DNA of 64,000 nucleotides from Climacium dendroides (GCA_950106755.1 OX467087.1:11784047-11848046), one strand, 5' to 3'. Shown: positions 48,555-60,519, numbered from the stretch's first letter. Made by a program: numbers and translations. The notes: generated from the letters alone by a model not told the origin.

Positions 48555-49120
48555 AAATGGATTTAAAATGTTAGAAAATAGTGAAAAGTAACAAAAAATC
48601 ACATCTATGATTGAACCTCCTACTAAAATGCTTCTCAGTCACTTATAACTTCTTGGATTGCTATGAAATTTTAACCACATAAACTAGATTAGTATGTGCA
48701 ACTTTAACAAGTATTATTGGATTTGGACATTGTATGAAGAAGTTAAAGGCCGCCGAAGTTCATTGGAATCCACCAATGTCTAGATTTTGAACTTTGGGTC
48801 ATCTTCCCCTTGCACTTTAGTTATTGTGGTAAAATTTTCATGTCAATTCAAGTTGTTTTGAATGTTTGGGAGCAATTTGAAGTTCAAAATCTTGACATTT
48901 TTGGATTATAATGAACTTTGGCGGCTTGTTTCTTCTTCATGTAGTGCTTGTTTCCAATAAATTTTATTGAAAAAGTTGTGCATACTAGTCTAATTTGTGT
49001 GGCTAAAACTTCTTATCAATTTAAGAATTTATGAGTGATTGACAATTGTTTTAGTAGAAGGAGGTTCAACCTCATAAATGTTTTTTGTAACTTTTTTGAA
49101 CATTTCAAATCCATTTTGTA
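48555..49120. repeat. Long imperfect foldback, arms of about 230-250 bp
   Basis: GATTGAACCTCCTACTAAAA and the following sequence on the left pair with GTTTTAGTAGAAGGAGGTTC on the right. The pairing continues outward to GCAAAATGGATTTAAAATGT against CATTTCAAATCCATTTTGTA, and inward through GCCGCCGAAGTTCATT against AATGAACTTTGGCGGC. The arms have diverged roughly 20%. It resembles an old foldback element or an inverted duplication that could give hairpin RNA. Confidence 0.75.
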
Positions 49121-51400
49121 AACCTTACCAAATTCAAGACTTTATTATGAGCAAAAATCATATATAATAGTGACCCATGTTACTTGCTCAATAGCCTAAA
49201 ATCACACATATAGAATGGCAGTTTTTCACCACACAAAGTCACTTCCATTTCTACATCCTTGTGCACTGTTTTAAACACTTCTTTAGGGATGGTTCTTAAT
49301 GCCTGAGCGGTTTTTGAGCCCTCTCCTATAGGAAAAATGTTGGTTATGAGAAGATGGATCACGTAGTAGTGTATTTTGGCAATTTGTGTTCCTTTCTTTG
49401 GATTTGAATTTAACCCTGGATTGTTGAGCTGGTCATTGGCAATCATCTTTTTAGATACTGTTTGAATCATTTGTGATGTTTTTGCGAGTGCTTTTGCAAG
49501 TACACTTTTTGATTGAAGAATTTACAATAATTTTAAATTTTCACCAAAAAAAATGGAATTTCTTCAACTTATAGAAGATACAATATGTAATGATATCTTT
49601 GAACAATAAATACAAAAAGTTTCATTCATAGATAGTTGTAAAATGGAAGCATATAAAAAGAGGAACTTTGAAGTTTGAAAAAGTGGTCATAGGCCCGTCC
49701 TAGAGTTAACATATATTAATAGAGGAGTAAACAAGAATGAAATGAAAATAATCCCTAAAACCCAATGTAGTTCAATTTTCCAAATACATAAAGATAAGTT
49801 ACAAAGAGCAATTTGGAAGATTAATAGAATGATAACTTTTGAACCAAATTTGTAGTTCAATTTTTCAAATTCATACATTATATTGAGACGATTTGTCAAT
49901 GCATTAACCAATACCTATCAATAAAATTTGAAAATTCTTCTTAAAAATGATTGTAAGATGATTATTAAATGATTGTAAAATGAATATTAATTATTTTGAC
50001 AAGAATTATATTTAGAATTTATTATATAAAATTAAGTATAATATTTTTTTAAGATTCCTACAATACTCATTTTTCAATATGGGCCTCTGAGACATTGCTC
50101 ATGAACACCTCAATTCACAAGTGGATTCGTAACATGGTCCTTTATCATAAACAAAGGGCCTATGAGCTTTAGTACAAAATGAAGGAACTTTACATAACAA
50201 ATTTTGAAGATTAAACACAAACCTTGGCTGTCTTTTGGATAGGGACTGACATCAATTCTTTGGTATTTGAATCCAAATTTTCAAATCTTGTCTACAATTG
50301 CATTTACATTGCACAACATGGTTAAGATTAAGTCAAAGTGGACAAAGCCTCACAATCACATTGTTCTTGTTACAAACAACAAAGTGAACCTATTTCATTA
50401 CATATCATTCCATTAATCTTAGGACACTCAAAAACGATTTGACATTTGGACCAATAGATGTCTTCTTCATGTCTATAATGATCTGGTCAACCATCACTTT
50501 TCATCCTAAGCATCCTTATAAGGTTAATTCGTAAACAATGTTGTAGACATTTTGTTTTGAAAGTAGTACAAAAGTGCAACTCTTCATCTTCAAAATTTTG
50601 TTGTAGAAAAGGGAAGGTCTTCTATAATAGTTTGACTTCCAACGAGTGCTTTTGCATTCTTTTAAGCCAATGATTCCCACAGTATCAAAGAGATGATTTC
50701 CACTGTCACCAGTCCTTTAGGTTAACCCCTAAATGATGGACCTATGACCGATGATTTCAAGCCTCACTGTCATCACTCACTTTGTTGCCATTTTGCAACA
50801 AGATATGTATGAAAAAATTTTAATTTATTTTTTAGAGATGAAAATTTTAGATTTTTTTTTGTAAATAATTGATTTTTTTGTGAATTTTTGTAGATATAAT
50901 GGAGAAGAATCATATCGAATAGAAAATTATTTCCAAAAATCTGAAAATTTCACCATGTGTGCATATTATAGTGATGAACAATATGGTGTAAACTCATTTT
51001 CCATGCCATTCTATAGAACATAATAGAACTACAATAAAAAATTGATTATTAAGAATTTTTTCAAAATTCAAATTGGATTAAAAACTAGAGTGAATGAACT
51101 TTAGTTTGTTAGTTGGGCTTAAATTCAAAAAATATCATTTTCGCAAAGAAATTTCAGATTTAAAGCAAGGAGCAACAACTTTCTAAAATACACTAAAATA
51201 GCATACTTTGCGATCCGTTTTTTTAGTAACTTCTCATTTCTGTTGAAGACAAACAATAGCATAACTCCAAACTCAACTAGATTATCTTCATAACCCAACA
51301 TGGGTGGTCAACAAGAAAGAAGTGGATGAAAAACTGCTTCCCAGCTCTCTACAGTTCATGAAACATTCATCCAAAAGCCACAAAATAGCCTCGTCGTCGT
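49121..51400. other. AT-rich tract with dispersed-repeat fragments
   Basis: 50440-50540 is copy 3 of the GGACCAATAGGTG family, and 50600-50740 matches 17640-17770 and ends in TTTAGGTTAACCCCTAAA. The frames at 49180-49470 and 49687-49911 lack motifs. No gene is supported. Confidence 0.5.
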
Positions 51401-52107
51401 TTCTGGGTTAAGATATTCTCCAGATCCGGATTGACCCAGCAGAAAGGAGTGACACAAAGGCGGGAATGGGGACGTGAATGGCCCTTGGAACAGAATGTTT
51501 CAAATCCGCTTTACAATCAGATTTGGAAAGTGGAACAACCACGGTATACGATCTTAAAATGAAAATTAAAAATAAGAAATTGTGATTCATTGATTGTCCT
51601 ACCAAAATACTGCATTGATACAAATTGAGATAAAGTCCCAGTTCAGAGACTCCAAGCATTCACTAGCGATACATGACAATAATCGAAGAGTGTCACCTTA
51701 AACCTAAGCAAATCGAAAGGATTGTCGAGGGTCAATCTTGATCAACTTAAGAGCTCAGCTACAGCACATTGTGATAGGTAAGTTGGGCCACTTCCTATTT
51801 TGTATAAGGTCATATCCCCAGAAGGGTAGGAATTTGAACTCCAGTATACCGATATCACTTTCCTGTTGTCACCAAATGTCATGTATTATGTTACAGTTTA
51901 AAGCCGTATCGGGACATCCATGTGTAAACAAGGAAACGTCTGTCGGCAACCTTTGATCACGCTGCGGACCTCGCTCGACCTGAACGGACCTAGGAATCCA
52001 TTTGACAAGATCAACTTCCCTGTCCACTTTCCCCTGATATCACAAAGTCACCCGTTAACAGTCAATAACCTACGAATACATTTAATACACATCATGAAGC
52101 GTTAAAA

Positions 52108-54622
52108 TCAAAAGACTCTAAATGCCAGGGACCCTTGCGAGCTGATAAAAATGATGGATTGTAAAATTCCTACTCGGAGAGCTTTAAGCAAACCTGAAGC
52201 GCTGGGGTCAACAGGAAACAGTCTCTGATATCTCTGCGCCCTTAAAGCATTTGCCTCCTCAACGCGCTTCCGCAACTCACGAACACTAGTCCCCAAATCT
52301 ATCACAAATGGCATCCAATGTCGCACGTCATCATACTGATGTACAGGGAACTCCAAGGGCGAGGGCAAAGATGCATATTGCAAATTTCTGATAATTAAGG
52401 AACGTCCTCAAGAGCTGTGAACATCTCCTATTGTGTTCAAGACTGAGCAGAGTAACAAATCCAAAAGTTGTAAATAACTGACCATATTTATCAGTTCTTT
52501 ACGTATCAGAAAGTTAGATGCATTCGTGCTAAAGTAGCAGATGAAACCCTTACCATCAATAAGAGGAAGATTCTGCAGCTGATTGAAGGCATCTATAAAA
52601 CCGGCCTTCGCTTCCACATGAGCTTCTAGGGCTCTAATATGTCTCCGTAGTTCAGCTCCTTCCTTTTCAGCCTGTAGTGGTACAATGAGATCATTTCAAG
52701 TTGCATCACAGTCTTCTACGATGATTGCCTAGCGAATATTATGGTGAACACTAGATAGTAAAGGACATTCACCTCTATACGTAAACTTTGTCAAGCAAAA
52801 AGTTGGCCGAAGATAAGATACTCACGGCAGCCTTTCGTTCACGAAGACTGTTCAACTCAGCGTCTAGATTGGCATCCTCGTCTTTCCTTACGTCTGAAGA
52901 CCCGTCGGACTACAAGGGACAAGAAATAGGTGAACCAGGTGAGATAACTTGAATGAAAATATATCAAGCAGAAAGTTTTCTTCAGCAATGCACAGTCAAG
53001 CTTCCCAGCAACCAACATTTCAGGAATACCGCTTCTCCAGCACTGTCGTCACGATGCAGATTTCAGAGGGTGGGGAAGATCGCTTGTTTAAGTTTTCATT
53101 CACACTCAAAACCTTCGAAGTCAAAGTTGAGTACGAAGGCATGACTTCCATCAAGGAAGCTACCCAAATTTTGCGCAATTGCTTTTGATACCAGAAGCGA
53201 GAAGCAATCAAAGGCAACGAGTAAGGCAATGACGACAAGAAGATTTCAGAAGTAACCACCTTACTCAAGATCTCTGGCGTTTCATATTTACCTTCTCGGG
53301 CAAGACGAGGTCAGGTGGTGTTTGGAAACAAACTTCCTTGCAGTAAGCCTCCCACGGCACAAGATCTTCTTCAACGAATTTGCTCAAAAATTTCTCGAAA
53401 ACAGTAGCTAAACCCTGCAAATATATCATATTTTATTCCTTAAGAACTCTCAACAATCAAAAACTCGTTTAGAACCTTCACAAGGGCTACAAAATTTACG
53501 CCTGTGGCATGGAGGAACTAATAAATTCCTCCCGCCAACAAGGTCATCGCAATTCAGTAACAAAGGATATTTGGTCGCTTAGTTAATGAAAGGAACCAGC
53601 AATTCGATCTTATGTATTGCATTGAACAAGGGTTAAGAAGAACCTGTTTTAAAGCTTCTTGAGACTCCGTATTCGAGATTTTTAACAATCGTATGGCATG
53701 CCTGCGCGTGTACATGATACTCTCAGCTAAATTTGCACAATTTCATGAATTAAATACAATTCTCCTTCCACAGACCCTGATATAGTCTTCAAACGAACGA
53801 ACGATCTCATTTCTCGATAAATTGAGTACTACGAGGTTTATGACAGTCCCTCTTCAAAATTCCTCCCAACAGTCCGTGAAGAAGTGAGCTAAAGTCTTTA
53901 AAATTAAAAAAACATGAGCGAAATTACCAAAAGGGAAGAATGTTGAACATACGTTTCCATCTCTGCAAACTTGCTCAATGAAATTTCCATGACCTGAAAC
54001 GCAATCAAGTGCACAAACCTGCTTCCAAGTCAGAAAACTCCGAGACATACTTTCTTTCGACCATGCCTGAACTAGTCACAATCACGACACTTGCAACCGA
54101 GAAATAATACCTAATCGTACGCCCTATCAAACACAATATCCATAAACATGGACACCGCAACTACTTCAACGGAAAAATCAACAGGCGACACATATCTAGC
54201 AATAAAATGGTCAACCTCAGCAACAGTATCATTGCTTAATTCCGTAGACGAGATGAATGTAAGAAACTTCAAATTCAAACTAGAGTTATCAACTCGAGCA
54301 AAACCTAAGAAAAAAAACCTGCGCAGTTCAAACTTTAAAAACACCACTTCTAAAAAAACAGGAGACATTGTATGTTCTTCATAATTTCCCGTCATTAGGA
54401 AATACAGTCATGCTACACGCTTCCGCAAACACCAAAGCCGCAGGCAGAAATGTGACAACATACCAAGCAGCAAAGGAATCAAACGAACTCGACCAAAAAC
54501 AAAAGTCTCAAAGGTTTGCTTACAGCATTAACGGCGTCGGCAATGAATTCATCCTTGTCAAACTGCAGCAGATGTAGCGGGTAAGCCGCCAGAATCTTGT
54601 CGCGCGCATCGTCGTCCTCCAT
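52108..54622 (-). CDS. MIS12: Kinetochore protein MIS12, spliced
   Basis: Exons in transcript order: 54622-54524, 53993-53953, 53701-53644, 53414-53292, 52909-52826, 52671-52554, 52387-about 52194 (open to a stop at 52108). The product is about 240-267 residues, usual for plant MIS12. Recognisable features are an N-terminal DEFIADAVNAV helix, then LVPWEAYCKEVCFQTPPDLV with VLPEK, then DANLDAELNSLRERKAA and a long charged coiled coil; these match the plant family in order. MIS12 is the central subunit of the KMN-bridging complex that links centromeric chromatin to microtubule-binding NDC80. Two in-frame ATGs exist (54679, 54622); the inner one gives the family-like short N-terminus. Exon 3 acceptor GCGCAG|G keeps phase. 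The exon 6/7 join is one base out of phase with the obvious sites, and the last residues are uncertain. Confidence 0.83.
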
Positions 54623-55080
54623 TGTTGCCGTCGTCTCTCTCTCTACCTGCGAATCGCGAAAGCTTTCTCTCAATTCCACCGCCTCAATGGCTCCATCTTA
54701 GTGTCCTTGTAAACGTCGAACACACTCTCCATTTCCTCGAAACAAACTCCTGTAAGAGTCTTCACGTTGATATGCTTCCACCGAAGACTGCTTCCATGGT
54801 TGTCGAGACGCCATAGCCAGCGAACAGGAGTCCATTGCGGGAAAAGAGAAAGGGCGGGAACGGTCAGATGCCTTGAGAGCTCTGAGAGTGCATTTTGGGG
54901 ATGATGGACAGAGTTCATTCAGTTCGCCTCAGTACTGTAGTGGAGTAGGAATTTATTTTTTCATCCATCCATTTTTTTCTGTTCTTGTTGTAGTTGAGGA
55001 ACATTTGAATGGTCAAAGGATGCTCTTATGTGAGCCTAGAAGTGTGAGGTGGTGAACATCAAAGACTATATATCTATATT
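54623..55080 (-). promoter_or_regulatory. MIS12 leader and promoter side
   Basis: GC-richer, with a GAGAGAGACG-type stretch directly upstream of the chosen start and GGCGGGAACGG at 54853-54863. That motif resembles an E2F site (TTTSGCGC/GGCGGGAA), which would fit a cell-cycle gene. The match is by eye only. Confidence 0.4.
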
Positions 55081-55090
55081 ATATGATTAT

Positions 55091-55512
55091 TAGCATGTGA
55101 GCCTAGGATCTTGAGTCCATATTATAGGTGTTTATGTTATGGATACTTAAATTATAAAGACCATCTATAGTTATAGGATATTTATATTATAAATGTCTAT
55201 ATTATAGGTTTTTATGTTATAAGTACTTATGTTATAACCACCTTCCATAGTTATAAGGTTATGTCATAAGCACCTTCAATAGTTGCAAAACATCTACTAT
55301 ACTTAGGCTCAAGGCTTGTAGGCTCGCATTTCTAAGTTCACATGCTAGCATTGTTGGTCATAGGTGTCTATATTATAAAGATTTTCCATGATTATAATGT
55401 AATTATGTCATTAATACCTATATTGTAGGTGTTTATATTATAAGCACCTTCAATGATTGTGGGATATCTACTCAAGGGTCACATATTCATATTTTTATGC
55501 TAACACACTAGC
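55091..55512. repeat. CTAGYATGTGAGC repeat, copy 3 plus adjoining partial copy
   Basis: The first unit runs from TAGCATGTGAGCCTAGG to GTTCACATGCTAG at 55347. A second, end-truncated unit follows to about 55512 with the same TTATAAGCACCTTCAATGA interior and a CACTAGCATC end. The array-like interior is richer here than in the copies at 2650 and 4621. Confidence 0.6.
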
Positions 55513-55593
55513 ATCATTGTCTTCAAAATACTTTATATTAGCTTAGAAAGGGCTTCTACAACCTCCATACTACATTGTGTAATGGCTATACAT

Positions 55594-55657
55594 TAAAAAA
55601 AGAACTTTGTTTTTAGTGACGCTAGTAAAAAAAGAACTTTGTTTTTAGTGACGCTAG
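55594..55657. repeat. Perfect 32-bp tandem duplication
   Basis: Two identical 32-bp units containing AGAACTTTGTTTTTAGTGAC, back to back at 55594-55625 and 55626-55657. Confidence 0.9.
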
Positions 55658-55737
55658 TAAAAAAACATGGCATGTTTTTTAGACAAAAATGCCTATGAGA
55701 ATCTGTGGCAATTTGAAGTAGATTTGGTAGGATGTTG

Positions 55738-55848
55738 TACTACAAGAGAAAGCAGTGTTTTAAGTATAGTCCTAGTAGTATTGTCTTTTAAGTAATGACT
55801 TTTAAGTAAGTTTTTTAGTAAAATTTTACTAAAAAGATTGTCTATTCA
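55738..55848. mobile_element. CACTA-type MITE, left half only
   Basis: Starts TACTACAAGAGAAAGCAGTG (first base T instead of C) and follows 58070-58261 through AAAATTTTACTAAAAAG, then stops at the hairpin centre. The right arm is missing. Confidence 0.7.
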
Positions 55849-55859
55849 TTTGTTTTGTT

Positions 55860-58060
55860 CTTAAAAAAAATTCTAGTACATTACGTTTTTGACTATGTAA
55901 AAAGCTTAGATTAATTTCATTTACAAAGGTGCATAATGTGAAAGTGTTGGACTTTTTTAATTTCTAGGCAATTGGAAAATTTGTTCCCAAAAATTACTTG
56001 TACCATTCATTTATAAGTGCAATTTGAATAGTTCATTTTCAAAAAAATTCTCACATGCTTTAGTTAATTAACTTGCTAAAATCCTCTCACCATTGCAATT
56101 ATTGTGTTTTAGTTCCATCTCAAAGGTATTAATCATGAAAATTTGCCTTCAATCTCTTACTTTGACTTCATCATTATGGTAAATATGAAAATAAAGTTTA
56201 TTTGCAATTTCAAAATTCCTTGTATCTAAGTATTAATAGAATGCCTACTATAAAGATGTAAATTTCAAATGTATACAAACTTAGTGCAAACAATTTCTAC
56301 TAGAAAGGCTTGAAGTCATATATGAAAGTATTTTATTAATAGAAAAAATAGTCTACTTCAAGGTGAATGCATATATCTTGCAAGCACAGTGGTGACTTGT
56401 TTTGTAATTTTTTCCACATATTTTTATACTATGATGTATAATACTATAGTTATAGCTGTCAAACAATTTTGCTTTGTTATTTTTATAATTTCTGCTCTAA
56501 AAATGACTAGTAGTATTGTTTTTGATGGAAAAAATATAGTAGCACTTTTTAAGGATTAAAGGGCCGCACATACACAAAATCCGAGACAAAACCCTATATA
56601 ATTATGGCTTTTGCATATCTTTTAAAACATTTCTAGTTATTTTTTGCATTGTGTCCTATGTCAGTTACTCTAGGATTAGGTTGTTCATGTGCTATTTGTC
56701 TATGTCTGCCCTTTATGTTTGCCCGGCACACCACCTTCCAACCATGTCTATGCAAATCGTCTAAAAATAACACTTGCTGACAATTGTGAGCGTTTTTACC
56801 TACCCATGGTAAATCACTTCATAATGTGTTCTTTAGTTCTTTTTAATTCTTGCTAGTGGGTTTGTCCAATGAGCCTTTCAAGCAATGGACTCTTTTACCA
56901 ATTCTATTTTTGCATAAATTTGAAATTAAATGGCAAAATCTAACCACAAAGAAAGAATTCTCTTCTACTAATCTATAGTTGCCAAGCCTCTGTGATTTTT
57001 AGTGATCGGAGAGACAGTTTAAGTTTGGTCACATAAGGAAAAATAACAACTCATGCCATTTTTAAAAACATAAAATACATCTCTATCTGACCTTTCTATT
57101 CAAAGTTATGGACGGATGAAATTTAAGCTTTTAAGAGGCCAATAAACTTCATCCATCACTTTAAGCTTGTTCTTTAATTCAATTTCTTTTGAAACTTGAC
57201 CTTTGGATCTATCTATGTGACTTCTACCTCCTTTCCAAGTTTAAATTTGGATGGATGTTTTTTGCCCTACTTCATTCAATTTCCATCCTAAACTTCATTC
57301 GGCTCTATCTTATTTGTTTTTTGATCTTTTCCTAAGTGTAAGATACTTGTGGAATCCTCTTGATTATCTCTAAGTATTCACAATCCTAAATTCTTCATCT
57401 AGACTATCCTCTAAGTCTTTAATTAATGTTCATTCAATTTCTAAGTCTCGAACCAACTTCTATCAATTTACTATTTGTAGACTTTTGATATTTTTTACTT
57501 ATAGAAAATAATTTTAGCTTTCTAAATTGATAAGAAACTTGTGAATTGGACCTTCCTACTAGAAGTTGTTGATGGATGAAGTCTAACCGCTGATTGGTTT
57601 TTCAAACTTCATTCGTTAATTTCTCCTAATCTACAATTCCAAATTGACTTTTGCTTTTGGCTATGAGTTCTAAATATTTTTATGTTCCTAAGTCTACACT
57701 CTGTTCTAAGATTTTAATTTATGCTAATCTTCATCCAACATAAGTTCTAAACTTCATCTGCTCATATCTCGTTTATTTTGACTCCAATTTTTAAGTTTAA
57801 TATGTTTTTGGAAACCTCTAAGCATTCTCTACAAAGTTTTAAATTCACTCTTCTATTATTTTTCCATCTTCTTCTACCTAGTTCTCGGCCTAATTAATAA
57901 TGAATAATTTAAAGACTTAAAAAATGCAAAAGAAAGAGTTAGAATTCAAATCTCGGGTTTGGCATCCTCTTGGTAGTTTGCCATGGCCTCATGGTACTCT
58001 TCTTCTTGTGCCATAACTCTTTTTGTCACCTCATTAATGCTCACTGCTTAAGTACAAGTT
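55860..58060. other. Intergenic tract, no gene seen
   Basis: 57050-57800 contains several loose copies of an AACTTCATCYGTT-like phrase and related words, perhaps a degenerate tandem array. No frame above 60 codons with a motif. Confidence 0.45.
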
Positions 58061-58069
58061 GTAATTTTA

Positions 58070-58261
58070 CACTACAAGAGAAAGGGGTGTTTTAAGTATG
58101 GTCTTAGTAGTATTGTCTTTTAAGTAATGACTTTTAAGTAAGGTTTTTAGTAAAATTTTACTAAAAAGACAATATTTTTAGTAAATTTTAACTAAAAACC
58201 TTACTTAAAAGTCATTACTTAAAAGACAATACTACTTAAAACACCCCTTTCCCTTGTAGTG
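58070..58261. mobile_element. CACTA-type MITE, 192 bp, complete
   Basis: CACTACAAGAGAAAGGGGTG at the left and its inverse ending CCCTTGTAGTG at the right, with TTA on both flanks (58067-58069, 58262-58264). Same length and architecture as 5795-5986. The internal stem is nearly perfect, so this copy is probably young. Confidence 0.9.
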
Positions 58262-58269
58262 TTAATACA

Positions 58270-58790
58270 ATTTTAAAGAGTCTCTAACTCTCTTGCAATC
58301 CTTTCTTTTTTCTTTTCGCTCTTTTCTTTTCCTTCCCTCCTCTTTCCTTTCCACACTATTCCTCTCAATTATTTTAGTGCTAAGGGTTGATTTGAAAGGT
58401 TTTCTACAATAATTGACTTGAATTATTGATTTGATAGGCTTTGATTTCAAGTCAATAATTTAATCTATCCTATTCTAATGGTTCTAATAAGATTTCCTAA
58501 CCTTTTCTCTCCCTTTCCTACATCACTTCATCTTCTCACTTGTCTCTTCACATCCATTTTCTCATTCAAACTTGAGTTCTTGAACTCCAACCTTCTCTTG
58601 GTGCAATTGCTACAAACTTAGGAGAGAAAGAGTGGTGAGATTAGTGATGATTTCTACTTGTTTGCTAATTATGATGGGTTTTTATTTTATCAAAATCCCA
58701 CTTCTTGCTAAATTCTTCCTCCAAACTCTATTTTGTTTCTTTTCAATGTTCTTCTGTCTACTTGATGAGTGTAGGTTGTCACAATTGGTT
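58270..58790. other. Pyrimidine-rich intergenic stretch
   Basis: A CTTTTCTTTTCC-type tract at 58300-58370 gives a low-complexity minus-strand frame. No gene is supported. Confidence 0.45.
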
Positions 58791-58803
58791 TAGATAAAAC
58801 AAA

Positions 58804-58968
58804 CACTAGTAGAAAACGCAGGAATTTCAACAGAATTCTGTTGTTTCGGTCACGTTGTTTCGGTCACTGAACAACAAAGATTTCTGTTGAAATTAATCTG
58901 TTGTTCAGTGACCGAAACAACGCAATTGAAACAACAGAATTCTGTTGAAATTCCTACGTTGTCTACTT
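58804..58968. mobile_element. CACTAGTAGAAAA hairpin MITE
   Basis: Starts CACTAGTAGAAAACGCAGGA, with AACAGAATTCTGTTG and GTTTCGGTCACTGAACAAC inside, mirrored as GTTGTTCAGTGACCGAAAC and AATTCCTACGTTGTCTACT. The left end is CACTA-like. The right end lacks the matching final AGTG, and no 3-bp flank match was found. Confidence 0.7.
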
Positions 58969-58999
58969 AAAAAAGAAAAAAGAAAAAGGGAAGGGACTT

Positions 59000-59260
59000 A
59001 AATTTTGGGTTGAGAGGGGGGAGGAGATGAATTCTTCCCTTCTTGGCTTGATGCAGCCGTCGGGTTGGCCGGTGTAGGGTTGCCCTGCCTAGCTGCTGCC
59101 AGGGCTGACCACCTAGTCAAGATTCGGGGCCGGGGCTTGGCTTGGGTCGTTGCTTGGCCACCCGGTCCTTGTCTAATTGCCAGGGGGTGGTCTCCCTCAC
59201 ATTTGGGCTGGCCTTCAGGTTGGTCCCTGAACAATCTTGAATTGAGGTAGAAATTTAGAA
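59000..59260. other. GC-rich block near the decayed retrotransposon
   Basis: Locally very GC-rich. The minus-strand frame at 58998-59378 is proline-rich without a domain. It may be part of the 3' end of the retrotransposon or an unrelated insert. Confidence 0.35.
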
Positions 59261-59409
59261 ATTTGTCACGATAAATATTTTTTCTCCTTCTCCAAAGACT
59301 AGGGAATTGTTTGAGGGAAGGAAAATTTCCACTAATGTTCACTAAAAGATTTTTTATGCTAAATTTGGTCTCTATCACTATTGTTTTTTTGAAACTAAAC
59401 TTGATGTAT

Positions 59410-59605
59410 TATTATCAAGTTCAAAGCTCTGTCGTCTATGGAGTTTTTTCTAAAACTCTAACAACTTATACTACTCAAAGTTGAAGCTTTGCCGTATTTT
59501 AGAAAATCCAAATATTCTGATTTCTAAAAGTTAAGGCTTCGCTATGATTTTGTAAATGCCAAAAACTCTAACTTTTAAAAGCTAAGGCTTTGCCATGTTC
59601 AAATA
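59410..59605. repeat. Degenerate tandem repeat, unit about 60 bp
   Basis: GTTGAAGCTTTGCCGTATTT, GTTAAGGCTTCGCTATGATT and GCTAAGGCTTTGCCATGTTC recur with ACTCTAAC-like spacers; a weaker unit starts near 59420. Confidence 0.55.
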
Positions 59606-59609
59606 AAAG

Positions 59610-60437
59610 AGCCACAAGTATACAAGATACTTTTAACAAAGCTAGTTTGCCAACACCACATAAACACACTAGAGCAAGGAAGTTAGTACAACTACTTGTC
59701 AGTTCAAAACATAGCACGAACAAGTTAGTACAATAACATCCAAACTCTAGGGGATTTCTTAGTCAAGGAATTTTCCACTTAGAAGTTTAGAGTTTACAAA
59801 CATGGACTAAAAACCCTCCAAAGTAGCATTGCCAAGGTACGGTGCGGGGTATTTTTAAGATTAGTACAACAACATAAACTCAATCAAAATTCAAAATTTA
59901 GCAAAGTAAATATGGAAACTCAAAACATATACAAACAAAGGCAAATGTTGAAGTGATCCCAAAGTCCTTCAAAGAGAGCTATAAAAATAGCAACAATGGA
60001 GCTTGAAATGCTCCAAAAACAAATAAATTTGACAACGTGGCCTAAAATGACCAAAATCCAATTAAATGAACCTAAATTGAAAGAGAGGTTCAAAATATGA
60101 ACCTAAAGGGTGTTTTGGAGAGGGGAAGAGTGACCTTCTATACTACTCCAAGGGCACTCACTCCCCTCTCTTTAACAAAGGTAATCTTATCAAATGAGAT
60201 TTTCATGTAACCATCTTATAATTTTTTAGTTTCTATGTTGGACCTACGCTCTAACTTTTGGAGAAATGCTCCAAATCACAAACCAATTGTTCCATTGGCT
60301 TCAGAAGGCAATTTTTAGTCTGAAATAACCCCACCCCTTTTTCTTAAGCCAAAAATACAAAGAATCCTAATGCCAACTTAACAACCAAAAGGGATAAAAA
60401 CTCAACTTCTAGAGACTGATTTTTCTATGAAAAGTAA
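59610..60437. other. Stretch where integrase and 3' LTR would be expected
   Basis: On the minus strand this follows the RNase H region, but no integrase zinc finger or DDE-core phrase could be read in any frame, and no LTR boundary is evident. GTTAGTACAA recurs at 59681, 59724 and, near-identically, 59861. Confidence 0.4.
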
Positions 60438-60519
60438 CTAGCCTAGACTTTTTAATAAGTATAAGGGAGTAAGAAAAGACTCCACTTTGACTTCAATTTG
60501 ACTCCGTATGCTCTCAATA

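Noticed and set aside
54148..54395. Opposed frames of 78 and 94 codons in a MIS12 intron
   Set aside because: Intron sequence between exons 1 and 2; no conserved motif.
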